Below are positions 20,575 through 32,368 of a DNA stretch of 35,285 bases, piece by piece (the stretch's first letter is position 1; every line of letters starts with the position of its first letter). This DNA is from Zarea fungicola (Eukaryota; Ascomycota; Sordariomycetes; Hypocreales; Cordycipitaceae). Position numbers and translations under genes: made by a program. The stretch is from contig FWCC01000411.1 of the NCBI GenBank assembly GCA_900169235.1, positions 1 through 35,285 on the forward strand, written 5' to 3'. Under the pieces are notes generated by a model. It was not told the DNA's origin and searched no databases. It saw only the letters and a program-made list of their open reading frames with translations.

Positions 20575-22604
20575 TTACTTCTTGTTGGGGCAGCGAATGC
20601 AGAGAATCTGGTTCGCCAAGTTGGCAGGGGGAGTAAAGCTACACAGAAAATTAGAACAGGAAAGGATGGAATTCTAGAGGCATATTTCAACTTACATTGA
20701 GTTTGGTGCCAGGGTAGTGCCGGTAAACGTGCCACAGCCCTTGGTTTGGTCAAAGCCGGAGAACAGGGCGCACGACGCCAAGGCTGAGCTGGTGATCTTG
20801 ATCTGGCTAATGGTTTGACCCTTGGCGATGGGCTCAATTGGGGTGTCGTCGGAGTTGGCGCCGCTGTTGAACAATCCAGCCGAAACTGCTTGATGTCCGT
20901 TCTGGGCGTTGTAGGTAACGGTGCCGATCAGGGGACGCTTGCCGTTGTTGCCATTGAAGCCATTGCCGGCACCGTCAACGCCAACGGACAGGGGGCTGCC
21001 ATCCTGGGGCTGAGCGGGTGGTTGAGTGGTGCCAGAGCCGGTGCTGGGGGAGCCGGTGCTGCCAGAACCAGTGCTGCCGGAAGAAGAGCTCTTCTGTCCA
21101 AACTTGACACAGGCGTTGAACACGTCCTTTGACTTGGTGAACAGTGTCTTTGCGTTGGGCAGGTCGGTAGCAGCACCAACACCGGCGAAAGCCTTGATGG
21201 ACAATCCCGCGTTGATATCAATGTTGACACTGCCAATAGCGTTGGCGTCACCGCAGGGGGCTTGGTCATTGCCAGCAATCGCTGTGATGTCAGCCGTGAC
21301 TTGAGGGGCCTCGAGAGAAAGGCCTGCAGTGACACCACCAATCTTGGGCAGGGAGACACCAAGAGACAGGGCAACGAGCGGGTTGACGTTGGCAGAGACT
21401 GCAATCTTGCCGTTGATGTCGGGTCCGATCTGGAAGAACTGAGGGTCGAAGCTCGGGTTAGCAGCACCAATACCGAACTGCTGGCCGTCGGGCAGCTTGA
21501 ATCCGGCGCCGAACTTGGTGTTCACTTCAGCCTGGACGGCCCCGATGCCTCCAGTAACCGCGGTATCAAGGTTGATGCCGACGTCGCCAAGCGGGCCGAG
21601 ACCAAATGTGGCGACAGGGATGGTGGGGAATTTGAAGTCAACGTTGTAGGGGTCGGTGAGTTCACCCGCGATAGTCAGACCCAAGGCAAACTGAGCACCG
21701 ACGCCGTTCTTGCTGGTGAAGATGGCCTGAACCTTGTTTGGCACGGTAAGGCCGGCTTTGATGTCAAAATCGAGCGATCCTGTAAGGCCACATTCCGCGC
21801 AAATGGCCGAGACCTGGACGCCCTTAAAAGCACCGCTGAACAATTGCTTGCCGCTCAAGTCCGCGCGGGCCAGGTTGAGAGAGCCTTGCTTGTCCACGTT
21901 ACCAATATCCCCGACGACGCCCTTGATGCCGTTTCCGATGCTGGAAATGATACCTCTTGCCGAAGGGTTTCCGGCAAACTTGTTGGTGATGTGGACCTCG
22001 TAGTTACCAAGGAAGTCCTCCCACTTTGCGGGCTGGCCAGAGAGGGTAGCCATTGGGGCATTTGCCTGATACGTGACCTTGCTGATCATGTAAGATTGGC
22101 GGCCGTATTGGCCACCGCACTTTCCATCAACGACAAAGGCAAAGTCGTTGCCAGCCTTGTCAGCCCAGGCCCAGGAGCTCTTGGCTTTTGCGACTGCGTC
22201 GTTGCCCGAAAAGGTAACTTTAAGGTTCTTGGGATCAGAACAATCGATTGACTTGACCAGGGATCCCATTCGAGCAGTGCTGAGCATCTTCTTGCCTGCG
22301 GTAGGAGTGCAAGTCATGTTTGCCAATGCACCTAGTCCGAGTTAGCTTTCCAGATCGTCAAGGCTACGGCGCCGTAGGGACACTTACCGGTCTGGCCCCA
22401 GTAGAAAAGATCATTATCGAGGAGACTGGCATCCGGGTGTTGACCCTGACCGCCCCAGTTGGAGAGAGGGGGAAGTTGATGGACTGCCGGAGATGGAGCG
22501 GCGGCACGAGGCACCACATCCAGCATAGGATGAGCCGAAGCTTGACCAACGATGCTCGTGAGAGCCATCAAGGAAGCCGCGGTGGACTTCATGGTGGGGT
22601 ACAT
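20575..22604 (-). CDS. Large secreted protein of unknown function
   Basis: Exons 22604-22388, 22331-20696 and 20638-20575 (introns 56 and 57 bp) give 638 residues. An N-terminal signal peptide starts at the first or the fifth codon (MKSTAASLMALTSIVGQASA) and is followed by a Pro-rich segment and FYWGQTGALANMTCTP across intron 1. The bulk is a Gly/Ala/Val-rich, beta-looking region with scattered cysteines (KCGGQYG, CAECGLTG, ACVKFG). A Ser/Gly/Thr linker (about SSSSGSTGSGSTGSPSTGSG) leads to a C-terminal part of about 120 residues. The last exon changes the end from a premature stop to IFTPPANLANQILCIRCPNKK... and restores a cysteine pair. It resembles fungal extracellular proteins carrying domains of unknown function (DUF7029/DUF7223-like architecture by memory, untested). 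No catalytic motif is recognised; cell-wall or surface association is a guess. Confidence 0.8.
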
Positions 22605-24297
22605 CGTGAATCGAGAAACTCAAGAGTAACTTGTGTTTAGAATGTAAAAACTGCCGGAGATGAGCCGAAGAAATGAATAAAGGAAATCACTAAATGAAAT
22701 CACAAAGGAAATAACAAAGGAAATAACAAAGGAAAAATAAGGAAATCGATTTTTTTCTTTTTGTTCTGTTTGTTTAGGTTGGTATAGTAAAAGCAAAACA
22801 TTGAAGATCCGGATCTATCACTGACTTTATAGTAGACCGTCTAATTTCCTCAGTCTAAAAATACAATAAACTTAACGGCCCGCTTACCAACAGCAACAAG
22901 CCGCCTTTGGTCTGTCATGGCGGTCTTTTTCTAGCAATAGGTTAAATTGCCTACTTGGCACTACTTGGAAGCTCTGTGTCAGACTCAGTGTGGCGGATGG
23001 CGGCCGGAGATAACCCACAGGTAATAATGGCCGCTGGGCAAGTTCAAGTTCATGGGGCTAAAAATATGCCTACATAAAACTACGCCACTACAGACGAGGT
23101 TAAGCTGGAGAGGGCTTGGAACTGTGTAAGCACTATGGCGACATGATTGAAAGAGAACGCAAAACATATTAATAGATAATTAGAGAAATAGTGAAGACGA
23201 GAAGTGAGCCCTAGTATGTCTACGGATTAAGCTCTACAATACTCCGTAGCATTTTCCTCTTTCCGTTCCCTGCGTATTAGCAATTACATTCATTAGGAGC
23301 TGCGCGAAGCTTGACAAGGTTGCCACTCATCTCAAGTCGAGTTTTCAGAAAACAATAAGAGGCATGTATATAAATATTTTTCAGCTGGTTTGCAAATGTA
23401 CTGTTTGGTTCGTATGCAATCAAGAGATGGCAAACTTGATTGCCAGCTTCCCTGACCGGGGAGAAGTGAGCCGTGAGGGTCCGACAGGGGAGGAGCTAAT
23501 AAGCGTGCCTAAAGTAGTAACAGCTAACTACTTAGAACTAGCGCTTATCTTTGCTAGGCCAGAAACATCAACACCAGCTTTGCTGGTTCCCACAGTACTT
23601 CTGGATGGAATCATTCAAGTTCCCACGATTATGCACAATTAGTTATTAGACACAATATACTACATAGGAACAGGTGTGCAAGACTCCATCACACCTAGCT
23701 TCACAAAACACACTGAAACGTGTATCTAGGGGTATGCACCATTGGTCATGGTCAAAGAAACTTGTGCGACTGTTGGATCCCAACCCGTCACCCGTAGTGG
23801 GCCAATTACTTAATGGTGCCTGCGCCAGTTTGCGCCTCCGCCACCTTTGGGCTGAGTCAATGACAGACTTGACAAATGGTTCTCCTGGTAATTAAACTGG
23901 TACTAGCAAGCGTTAGGCGACATTCATATGGATAGAGACGTAGTAATCCTGGTAGCTTCAACTCTATATGCAGCATTATGGTATGGCTTGCTCTGTGTTC
24001 TTCGTTGTGAGCAGTGTTGAGCAGCCTCATTGATCCTGCCCTGTAGGGCGAGGCGGGTGTATCGGCAAGACTGGGTGAGAAGCTCCACTCCATACGGTTC
24101 CTTTCCACCTATGGCGCGGTTGCTATTTATTCCTGGGTAATATTGGTAAATTTAGGACGCTACTAATTGGAACGTTTCCCTAGAGGGTAATATTTTGTCT
24201 GTTGGTACGCACATAGAATTCAAATCCATTTGTTTTTAGAACTGATGCCATCCTTCAAGTCCCCAAAATTAAACATCTTCACGGGATTAGACGCTGC
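22605..24297. other. Long intergenic region, no gene recognised
   Basis: About 1.7 kb between the secreted-protein start and the permease 3' end, both genes being on the minus strand. Apart from a small tandem repeat at 22704-22740, only short frames occur. A 92-codon frame at 23364-23642 has no recognisable domain and is not called. Confidence 0.5.
22704..22740. repeat. 12-bp tandem repeat, about three units
   Basis: AAAGGAAATAAC occurs at 22704-22715 and 22716-22727, followed by a diverged third unit. It lies about 100 bp upstream of the secreted-protein start codon, in its purine-rich promoter. Confidence 0.7.
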
Positions 24298-25968
24298 TTA
24301 TTTGTATATTGCCGTCCATCTCATGTACCATTTTTCGGGCTGATTCGGGGGGGTGGTTTCCTCAAGAGCCAGCACCTCATCGAGACCACTCACGAGATCG
24401 ATTTCCGCGGCACGCAGCATCCACTTGTCATTCCTTCCCAATGTAAAACGGTGACCAAGGAAAAGTACAAGAAAAAGGAGAATGCCAATATATGACGTAA
24501 AAAACGTCGCCGTATTCCAGTAACCTTTGAGGAAGACCTTGAAGCCAGTCAAGAGCATGCAGAGGAAGAAAAAAGCGCTGCTTATCCAAACAAAGTACGG
24601 CTGGAATCGGGATCTGTAGGGTATGTCCACAATGCCTTGCACTGCTGTCGCTTTGCGGTACCGTGTGTAGATTACGGCAACGCACGCCCAGCTGACGAAT
24701 CCGCTCGCAACATTGAGATTGACGAACCAAGTAAAGGCGACGGCGCTGCCACTTCCAACACTAAGATAGGAAAGCAAAATAATGGCAGAGCTTGCAAGGG
24801 TCGCATAGTATGGCATTCCGGATTTGTTGCAGCGCTTGAAAATGGCCGGCGCGTTTCCAGAGACAGCCGAAGAGTAGAGAGATCGAGAAGACAAGTAGAG
24901 GAAAGAGTTTCCGGATGACCAAGCTGACATGAGAACCATGGCATTGACAACCGAGTCTAGACCATGTATACCAGCAAGGCGAATGCCAATTGCCCACGGC
25001 GACGCTGCAGCATTCGAGGACGTGGCCTTGAGCAATCTGTCATTGTTGCTTGGCACTAGAATGCCGATGCACAGGGAGCCGACAACATAAAATATAAGCA
25101 TCCGGTAGAAGAAACGGCGCGTTGCAATTGGAATGTTGCGTCTTGGTGACTGCATCTCGCCACTGGTCACAACGAGCATCTCGGGTGCAAAAGTAAACGC
25201 CGACGCGGAGACGGTCAGGGTCGAAATGAATCCGGCCAGGCGCCCGGATGACCCAGGTACCAGATACTCGACCGTAGGCCCAGGGTTTCTCCAAAACCCA
25301 AACCACAAGGGCTCTTTCTTCGGACCACCACCAAAGAACAAGACAATTGTCAGCGAAATGAGGCTTAGAATACCAATAACCTTGGTGCCGGCAAACCAGA
25401 ATTCAAGCTCTCCATAAACGCGAACGGGTAGAAAGTTACAAAGGAGAATTACAAGGAGGAAGATTGTGATCCAGGCCCAGGTCGGCACAGGATTATCCCA
25501 GTAATTGACAACAACGACTGCGGCGGTAATCTCCCAGGCGCTGATGATTGCGTAGATGTACCAGTAGAGCCAGCCCAGCGCAAAGCCGAGACCACGGGAC
25601 ACGTACCGGTCGGCGTAGTAGGAAACAGTGGCTCCAGGCAAAGGTAAGTAGGCGCTCATTTCGCCTGTTGCAGTAACAATTCCATACACAAAGAAGGTAA
25701 TGAGCGTAAACGATAGGAACACGAAGAGTGGCCCTCCCATAGCGAGACCCTGTCCAGCACCGACGAAGAGAGCAGTGCCAATCATGCCGCCAAGAGCAAT
25801 CATTTGAGCATGGCGAGACTTGAGCCCTCGATGGGTGGATGTGCGCATCGTCTCCGACTGCCCTTCAACCTCCTTGCCATAGAGAGATTCGTTCGTCGTC
25901 TGCTCGTGGGGCTGCGATCTGGCCGTAGTCTCAGCCATACCGAGATGCTTTTCCGCAACTTCTGCCAT
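24298..25968 (-). CDS. Amino acid permease (YAT family, APC superfamily)
   Basis: An intronless 556-residue plasma-membrane permease. After a hydrophilic N-terminus of about 45 residues comes the family opening HRGLKSRHAQMIALGGMIGT, then about twelve hydrophobic segments. TGEMSAYLPLPGATVSYYADR, FAPEMLVVTSGEMQSPRRNIP and SSRSLYSSAVSGNAPAIF are family blocks. The C-terminal tail is charged. Members import amino acids with protons. It lies upstream of and divergent from the FAD oxidase across 1.6 kb, so it might supply that oxidase's amine substrate. That is inference; specificity cannot be read. Length and motifs are complete. Confidence 0.95.
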   Translation of the reverse strand: MAEVAEKHLGMAETTARSQPHEQTTNESLYGKEVEGQSETMRTSTHRGLKSRHAQMIALGGMIGTALFVGAGQGLAMGGPLFVFLSFTLITFFVYGIVTATGEMSAYLPLPGATVSYYADRYVSRGLGFALGWLYWYIYAIISAWEITAAVVVVNYWDNPVPTWAWITIFLLVILLCNFLPVRVYGELEFWFAGTKVIGILSLISLTIVLFFGGGPKKEPLWFGFWRNPGPTVEYLVPGSSGRLAGFISTLTVSASAFTFAPEMLVVTSGEMQSPRRNIPIATRRFFYRMLIFYVVGSLCIGILVPSNNDRLLKATSSNAAASPWAIGIRLAGIHGLDSVVNAMVLMSAWSSGNSFLYLSSRSLYSSAVSGNAPAIFKRCNKSGMPYYATLASSAIILLSYLSVGSGSAVAFTWFVNLNVASGFVSWACVAVIYTRYRKATAVQGIVDIPYRSRFQPYFVWISSAFFFLCMLLTGFKVFLKGYWNTATFFTSYIGILLFLVLFLGHRFTLGRNDKWMLRAAEIDLVSGLDEVLALEETTPPNQPEKWYMRWTAIYK

Positions 25969-27596
25969 CTTGCGGGACCATAAAGTAAAATGGAGAAAAT
26001 AGTATGGAGAACCAGTTGCAGAACCAAAATTAAGCTTGCAGCGAGAGGGGATTTAGTCGAGTTTTAACTGTTCCCCATGGGGTAACCCAGGGTGAAATGT
26101 GTATCTTGACATCTCCCAGCAAATCTAGTGGCGCGGATTTCCATGTATAGCGAACGGCACTAGGCAAGGGAAAAAACTTTCTGGCGGCTATGCTTACCCG
26201 TGGTGACCTTATTTACAAGAGGGTTGTCAAGAATGTGCCTAGTGGCTCAACCAATTCAAACCTTAGTCATGTCCGCCCGCGATAAGTCTAGCCCGCGCCT
26301 TTGCATGCCTACACTCTATGTTATGTGGGACTTTGGTCAAAGCACGCTCTGATCACAAGCTAAATTGGAGATGACTAGTACCTCAGCTATCTGTGATCGT
26401 TTTGGCACACGGTAATGGGAAAACGCCGCCTGCGTGTTGACAGAGTTATTAGTGTGAGTACCGGGCATTGAAAAGAGCATGTATTCGTAACATGGCTTCG
26501 CAACTGGAAACCACACGCCGTGTTAGATAAATGCGACTAACCCCACAATGGCGATAGCGTGGCTCCTGCGTGGGCGTGATATTCTTGTCAGTGGTCAGGG
26601 CTAGCTAGTACTCTTTTAATAAAGCATATCGTCGTGTCTTACGAACTAGCAGAAACGTCGATTGATTTCACATAGTTTCAGATAATTCCATCCACCAGAT
26701 AGAGGACAGCACAGTATAGTAGCGAAATAAGTAGTGTCTAAACGCAAGGAAATATAAAACATCGTAAAATGGCAACGACAAAGCATCGTAGTTCTAAAAT
26801 CCACAACCGATGATTCAGTATTTCTACCCACTCAAGTTGTTGACAAGACAGAGGCTTAGTGAACAACTCTTAAAACCATTACTCATTTCCGCAAAGCCCT
26901 ATTTACCTCTCAAGAGAAAATTAAATCCCTTATCGGTCAATGATTTCGGCAGTTGTCTTGAAACATTTATCTAATCGGAATTTATAAGCTCTTGCTAGCA
27001 AAATCAGTTGAAAAAAAAGCCAAGCAACATGAGATCAAAGCAAGCGCCTTCCCTACTAGAAAGTGACATCATCGAATCATTATATAAAAGTTTTAGACGA
27101 TAGTTACCTCAGATTAAATGCTTATCTTCGCCGACAATCGGCGTCCGAGCCACATGGTTCATCTACGAGTAGCGAATTTGCGGGGCGGAGTCACCCAGCA
27201 TCGCTGGAATCTGTTGCGATCAAGTATCTCGGTTAATTCCGCCTTTTCAAAGTCGAGTGCGACTTCGGAAGTATGTAGCGGCCTCAGCGCTTTTGGTTTC
27301 CTTGTGAAAATAGGTGTAGTGGGCGACCCGAAAAGCCTCACGGCCGTCGGGCCCAACTCCAGCCCCGCATATTAACGTTGACATGATGAGTCCGGCATCG
27401 CCATAGCCGGTATCCAGCGCCACTAATTGATCCGTGGCGGTTATGCCTTCCAACTTCGGACGTCATGCGTTACCTCGATACCCAATACATGACTGGTAGA
27501 GATCAGACTTGAGAGATATCTTAAAAACTGTTGATCAACCTCGACCATACCTTGTGAGCCTGTTCAGTCCAGTATAGAAATCCGCATCCAGCCAGC
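25969..27596. other. Divergent intergenic region between permease and FAD oxidase
   Basis: 1.6 kb with both promoters. GC-richer sequence near 27120-27480 contains several CGG/CCG half-sites, including the inverted repeat at 27129-27143. Frames on both strands at 27118-27453 are open for up to 85 codons but match nothing I recognise. Confidence 0.5.
27129..27143. promoter_or_regulatory. Inverted repeat CGCCGA-CAA-TCGGCG upstream of FAD oxidase
   Basis: Perfect 6-bp arms flank a 3-bp spacer, about 450 bp before the FAD oxidase start codon. The core CCGACAATCGGC matches CCGACAGTCGGC of the oxoprolinase promoter (10812-10823) at 11 of 12 positions, an everted CCG-N5-CGG form. Confidence 0.4.
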
Positions 27597-28966
27597 ATGA
27601 GTATCCGCGACAAATCCGTCCTAATTGTTGGCGGCGGGGTTTTCGGAACGTCCACAGCGTATGAGTTGATGCAACGAGGATACAAAAATGTCCAGGTTTT
27701 TGACCGTTGCGCACCACCCTCAATCATCTCAGCAGGGACCGATCTAAACAAGATTGTTCGGGTTGAATATGCCGAGCACATTTATACCAAAATGGCAAGC
27801 GATGCCATGAAGATGTGGCGGGACCCAAATGGATTCTTCCATGGCTTGTATAATCACACAGGCTGGCTCTTGAGCTCCTCCGCGGGCAGCACCGATTATG
27901 TAGAAGAGTCTATCAACGTGACGGCGAGCATGGGGCTCGAGAGGGCGACACCCATGACCACTGAGCAAGTGCGAGAAAAGTGGCCTGTATTAACTGGAAG
28001 TATGCCTGATTGGCAAACGTGGTACAACTCGACGGCTGGATGGGTCGATTCAAGCCAGGCACTGCTCAGGATGGCGCGCGCCGCTGCCAACGCTGGCGTC
28101 AAATACGTTACCGGCACAGCTGGACATGTCTCACAGCTTTTGTACAATGAAAATGGAGGATGCATTGGCGTCAAGTGCCAAGATGGAAGCTCACACTACG
28201 CTGAGTTGGTTATCCTGGCCGCAGGCGCCTACAGCCCCGCCCTGTTGAACTTTGAAGGCCAGGTTCAGGCTACCGGCCACGCTGTTGGGCATATCCAGCT
28301 GACTCCCGCCGAAGCCGACAAGTACAGAGACATGCCGATCATCAACAACTTGCAAGCAGGTACGTTCAGTCAGAAAAACGCGTAGAGGGCCTCACTCATA
28401 TGTTGTAAGGGCTGCTTTTCCCTCCACAATCAAATAATATCATGAAGGTCGCCCCTTCCCATTTTGTCACCAACTACTCAGCCGGGGGTGGTATTGTCTC
28501 TCTTCCACGATATCGCCTTGATCACCCATCTGATAGGCTCCCGTCGCCTATCGTCAAGAGGCTACGCGAGTTCATCCGAGACGTGGTACCCGAGCTTGCA
28601 GACCGGGCTTGGGTCAAAACAAATTTTTGCTGGTACCTAGAAACTCTCCCGACAAGAATTGCCCAATAACTGACAAAGTACAGGGATGCCGATACTGCCG
28701 ACTATCATCTCTTGATTGATTCGCACCCAGAGCATGAAGGACTTTACGTAGCTACGGGTGGTTCCTCCCACTCGTTCAAGTTTTTCCCCGTCTTGGGATC
28801 TTATATAGTGGATATGCTGGAGGGAAGACTTGATCCCACGGTCAAATCTCAATGGAAATGGAGACCTGGTACCACATTGCCGCCCGGAGCCCCAAACCCC
28901 CATCCGACTGACCTTATTGACCTGCAAGATATCCAGGATTTCGCCCAGGCATCAGCGCGATTATAG
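27597..28966 (+). CDS. FAD-dependent amine oxidase (sarcosine / fructosyl amino acid oxidase family)
   Basis: Exons 27597-28359, 28410-28632 and 28684-28966 (introns 50 and 51 bp) give 422 residues, the normal size of the MSOX/FAOX/pipecolate oxidase group. These flavoenzymes oxidise secondary amines such as sarcosine, pipecolate, saccharopine or fructosyl amino acids, releasing H2O2. The Rossmann motif VGGGVFGTSTAYEL (11-24) ends in an acidic VFDR strand. VILAAGAYSP is the second FAD block, and GGSSHSFKFFPVLG is the C-terminal FAD contact. Cys328 in NFCWDADTADYH, formed across intron 2, matches the cysteine that holds FAD covalently in the family. No PTS1 tripeptide is obvious (C-terminus SARL; the SxL type could still be tested for peroxisomal targeting). 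It is convergent with the sugar-type carrier. Exact substrate unknown. Confidence 0.92.
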
Positions 28967-29663
28967 TTTGCCGAAGCTGAACTGGATAAGGGGCAACCTG
29001 AGAGAAGGTTTATTTGCAAGCCCTGCAAAAGATCTGCAGTAGACATAGTGAGGCAGGTCAAGACAGCTGCTAGCAAAGAATTTCCATAGATGGTATTGCC
29101 TCATGCACCAGAATTCCCTACAGTAACCAAATGGGCGACCACGGAAATTACATTATCTCTGTTACACATATATGCTACTGATATAATACTTTACAGAAGT
29201 AATGGGGATGCGTTGCTGCTTGCCACCTATTTAAATGGTGGACGTCTGTTATGGTGCTCCCTGGTCCCGCACGTCTGACGTTCAGTCCGACTCATAGCCC
29301 TTGAATCCTGCTAACTTTCTGTCCTACTTACATATAAGGGGCGCTTGATGCTTTTACCACATACACAACGCGTTGTTGGAAAATGACTAGTATTTGTTCT
29401 AGATTTCTTTATCCTCGACCGGCCAAGCCCTTGGTAGTTGTAGAACATAAAACCTAAATACGCACTCTGCCTTTCGCAAACATCGCCATTGCATAGCTCA
29501 TCACTTTGCAATGGCATTTGCAAGGATTATCGTTGTTGACTGATGATGATCTAATATCTATGCAGTCTCTTTGTGCTCCGGGCCGTCTTTACTGTCCTCA
29601 AATCGAGTATTCCGGCTTGCAATACTGTCCTGACTTGGTTGCCATGCTGTCAAGTTAAATCAG
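28967..29663. other. Convergent 3' intergenic region
   Basis: It lies between the 3' ends of the FAD oxidase and MFS genes. The sequence has no recognisable domain or RNA gene. Confidence 0.5.
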
Positions 29664-31404
29664 TTACATTTCGCCCAGGTAGGATTTGTTCGCAGAGTAC
29701 GAACCTTTTGTCTTTCGAGCAGGAACCCCTGCGCGAAGCATCTCATCGATTTCCTCGAGCGATCGGCCCTTCAGCTCTGGTGCATAGAAATATGCCCAAA
29801 TAACGCCACACCAACCTATAAACCCATAGATAAATGCCACTTTTGCACCAAGACCAGCAGTAGGTTTTGCTGGTCCAGATAGGTACGGCAACGTAAAGGT
29901 AAGCACGAAGTTCGTAACGTTCTGCGTGCTCCACCCAACGAAAGCAGTCTTGTCGCGAAGGCGTAAGGAAGAGATCTCGGCAATAATAACGGCGGGGCTG
30001 TCACGATTTTGTCATATTAGCCACAGTTATCAAGAGAAACTATTTTATGGCCTTATATGGGTCTTACAGGAGCCCGAAGGAGCTGACGAAGAAGAAATTG
30101 AAGACTGGAAACATGGAAGCTATGCCATAGTTAACTGCTTGGGACGGATTGCCAATGCAGCCCAGAGCACCCATGATTAGCATCGATGTCGCACCGAGAG
30201 GTGCGCTGGTCATCCAAAGGAAACGCCTGCCTGCCCTGTCAACCAATATCATGAACAGAACGGCCCCGATTACTGAGGCTGCCTGACCATAGAGCGAGAA
30301 GAGGAATGGATTGACGGACGGGATGTTCTCTTTCAGGAAGATGGTACTGTAGATGTTTGCAAAGGCCTGGCCGCTGCCAAACCCGAAGACGTTTGAAAGT
30401 ATAGCGATTAACGTCCGAGACTGTAGTGCAGCATGTGAGCATATGAGTATCACTCTATGGGTTCCGCAGCTACATCCCAGCAGAGCCTTATACTTACGCG
30501 GTTAGTTCCACGGAACAAGTCCGCCCAAGAACCCGATTCCGGCTCTGCATCTAGCATTTGCTGGAGATATTGCAGTTCGTGATCGATATCGGCATTCGGG
30601 TTTCCGTCGTAGATGTACTCAAGCACACGGTGAGCTTCTTCATGGTTATCCTTTCGGAGCAGCCAACGAGGAGATTCTGGAATGAAATAGCAGAGCAAAA
30701 GGCTCATTGCCGGCACCGCAAACATGGCCCCGATAGGAATCTTCCAGCATAGACTGCCAGCAAAATCACGCGTCTTATTTGTCACCACAGCCATGATCAT
30801 GCTTCCAATTAGTTTAAAGGTAAAATAGTTGCCGACAATTGCGCCTCGGATATTCGCTGGTACGATTTCGGATTGGTACATGGGTATGAGCCAGTTTTCC
30901 ATACCAACGTACGCCTGCACCAGACAGCGTCCAATAAGAATTTGTGTAAAGGACTTTGCCGAATAGGTTATGCCGACGCCAACAAGGCATGTACAGTTGA
31001 GGAAGACGAAGACAACTCGGCGGCCATATTTCTCACCGAGCCACGAGACAAAGAGAACACCCAAGGCAAAGCCAATTAAAGGGATAGAGTTGAGCATGGC
31101 AAGGTGTGAGGAGTCAATAGTGCATTTGCCCGTCTTGTGGCTGCACACGCTACCGAATTGTTGCTGGAACCCTGAAAGCAGTTGTAGCGTTAGTAGGATC
31201 AACTCTGGCAAAGAATACGATGCATCGTAGAAATCAAGCCTCACCGTTCATGGCTTGGATGTTACTGTATCCAATTAAGTCGAAACCATTGCTGAACACG
31301 CACAATGACATTATGGCACAGAAAACGCCGACATTGAGAGTCAAGTGCCGCAGAACTGGTAGCTGGGACATGCGCTGCCACGCGACAGTTTGCCTCAGAG
31401 TCAT
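29664..31404 (-). CDS. MFS sugar-type transporter
   Basis: Exons 31404-31245, 31171-30498, 30420-30068 and 29997-29664 (introns 73, 77 and 70 bp) give 506 residues. About twelve hydrophobic segments and the sugar-porter signatures are visible: GEKYGRR after segment 2, a GRCLVQAYVGMENWLIPMY-SE-PANIRG block, PESPRWLLRKDNHEEA in the central loop, DRAGRR after segment 8, and PELKGRSLEEIDEML at the C-terminus (PETKG-type motif). The start is the ATG before TLRQTVAWQRM; the frame extends further only through a non-ATG codon. Phases agree at all three introns, joining MN-GFQQQ, TNR-SRTL and FGLL-PAVIIAEI. It probably imports a hexose, polyol or glycosylated compound by proton symport. It lies beside a putative fructosyl amine-type oxidase and a Zn2Cys6 regulator. 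Confidence 0.92.
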
Positions 31405-32368
31405 GTTGAAAGTGATTTGCAATCAGCTGATACGTAGATAAACAGACTGATGGTTTTCTTGGAGGATCCAGGATGGGGGGACGGTTATAGATACATATCG
31501 ATGAGATTGCAGATGCTGTTTATATGAAGATGTACAAAGCACACTTTCGACGAGCAGCCTTCCAAGTCAGTTAGCGTGATGAACCGCGGCACAGAATGAA
31601 AGTGGACCGCTTCTGCTTATTCACTAAAATAGGGCCTGAGCGGATGCGGCAGTGTGTTCCGGCCATTGATTCGAATGGAGGGCGGCACCGAGTCATGTCG
31701 GTTCGGAACCCATCGGATGTCGGCTACGGTAAACAAGGGTAAACTGCAGTGAACAGGCCTGATCTTCCTCTGGGTCAGCCTTTTCCTCCTGATAATTCTC
31801 GGATATCACTGCTCCCAGTGTTTCCATACCACTCATTGATCATATTGTCTTACCACCAAGGTATTTACCCCGTGTTTCTGTACATGCTAAAGAAATCGAC
31901 GCTAGTATCTGACGCTGTTGCTGGATCTTAACAAAGGGCCGAATCGCTGCGTTGACACTTCAAATCAACATATCTTAGTCACTGGAACGTCAGCTGCCCT
32001 GTAATTTCGTATTAACTAATGGTCGTTTCACCATATCCGCATGTCAGCGTAGGCCAAGCAATTTACGAGGCTTCCACCAGTAGATGTTTCTTGGTTTCGA
32101 TCGGGGATTCGCACCAATCGCCTGCGTGTGGTTTCTGGCACCATTGTAAGCTAAACGATGGAAACATGAGACTTGGCTATGGAATTATTCCAACTCTGTG
32201 CTGCTAGGGTTGGGTGTGCGAAAGTCTTTGACCCTCAGTCACATTGGACAGGCGCTCTTCTTCTGCCACAAAAGCCTTTTATACAAGCAATACCAGCAGC
32301 ACATCTTAGACCCACTAGACCACCTCCTCTGTTTATCAAATCCAAGGCGCCTGCGGATGCCAAGGTAG
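31405..32368. other. Intergenic: MFS promoter and regulator 3' flank
   Basis: The MFS promoter lies here; at 31689-31734 four CGG half-sites occur close together (TCGGTTCGGAACCCATCGGA region). No gene is recognised; the small frames are unsupported. Confidence 0.5.

Noticed and set aside
21262..22251. 329-codon plus-strand frame opposite the secreted-protein gene
   Set aside because: Composition is a mirror of the minus-strand protein, which has signal peptide and consistent splice sites; the plus-strand protein lacks any recognised domain.
23364..23642. 92-codon plus-strand frame between the secreted protein and permease
   Set aside because: No signal peptide, domain or promoter-like context was recognised.
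27118..27453. Open frames on both strands upstream of the FAD oxidase, possible gene fossil
   Set aside because: I could not match either translation to a family; the higher G/C alone can keep frames open.
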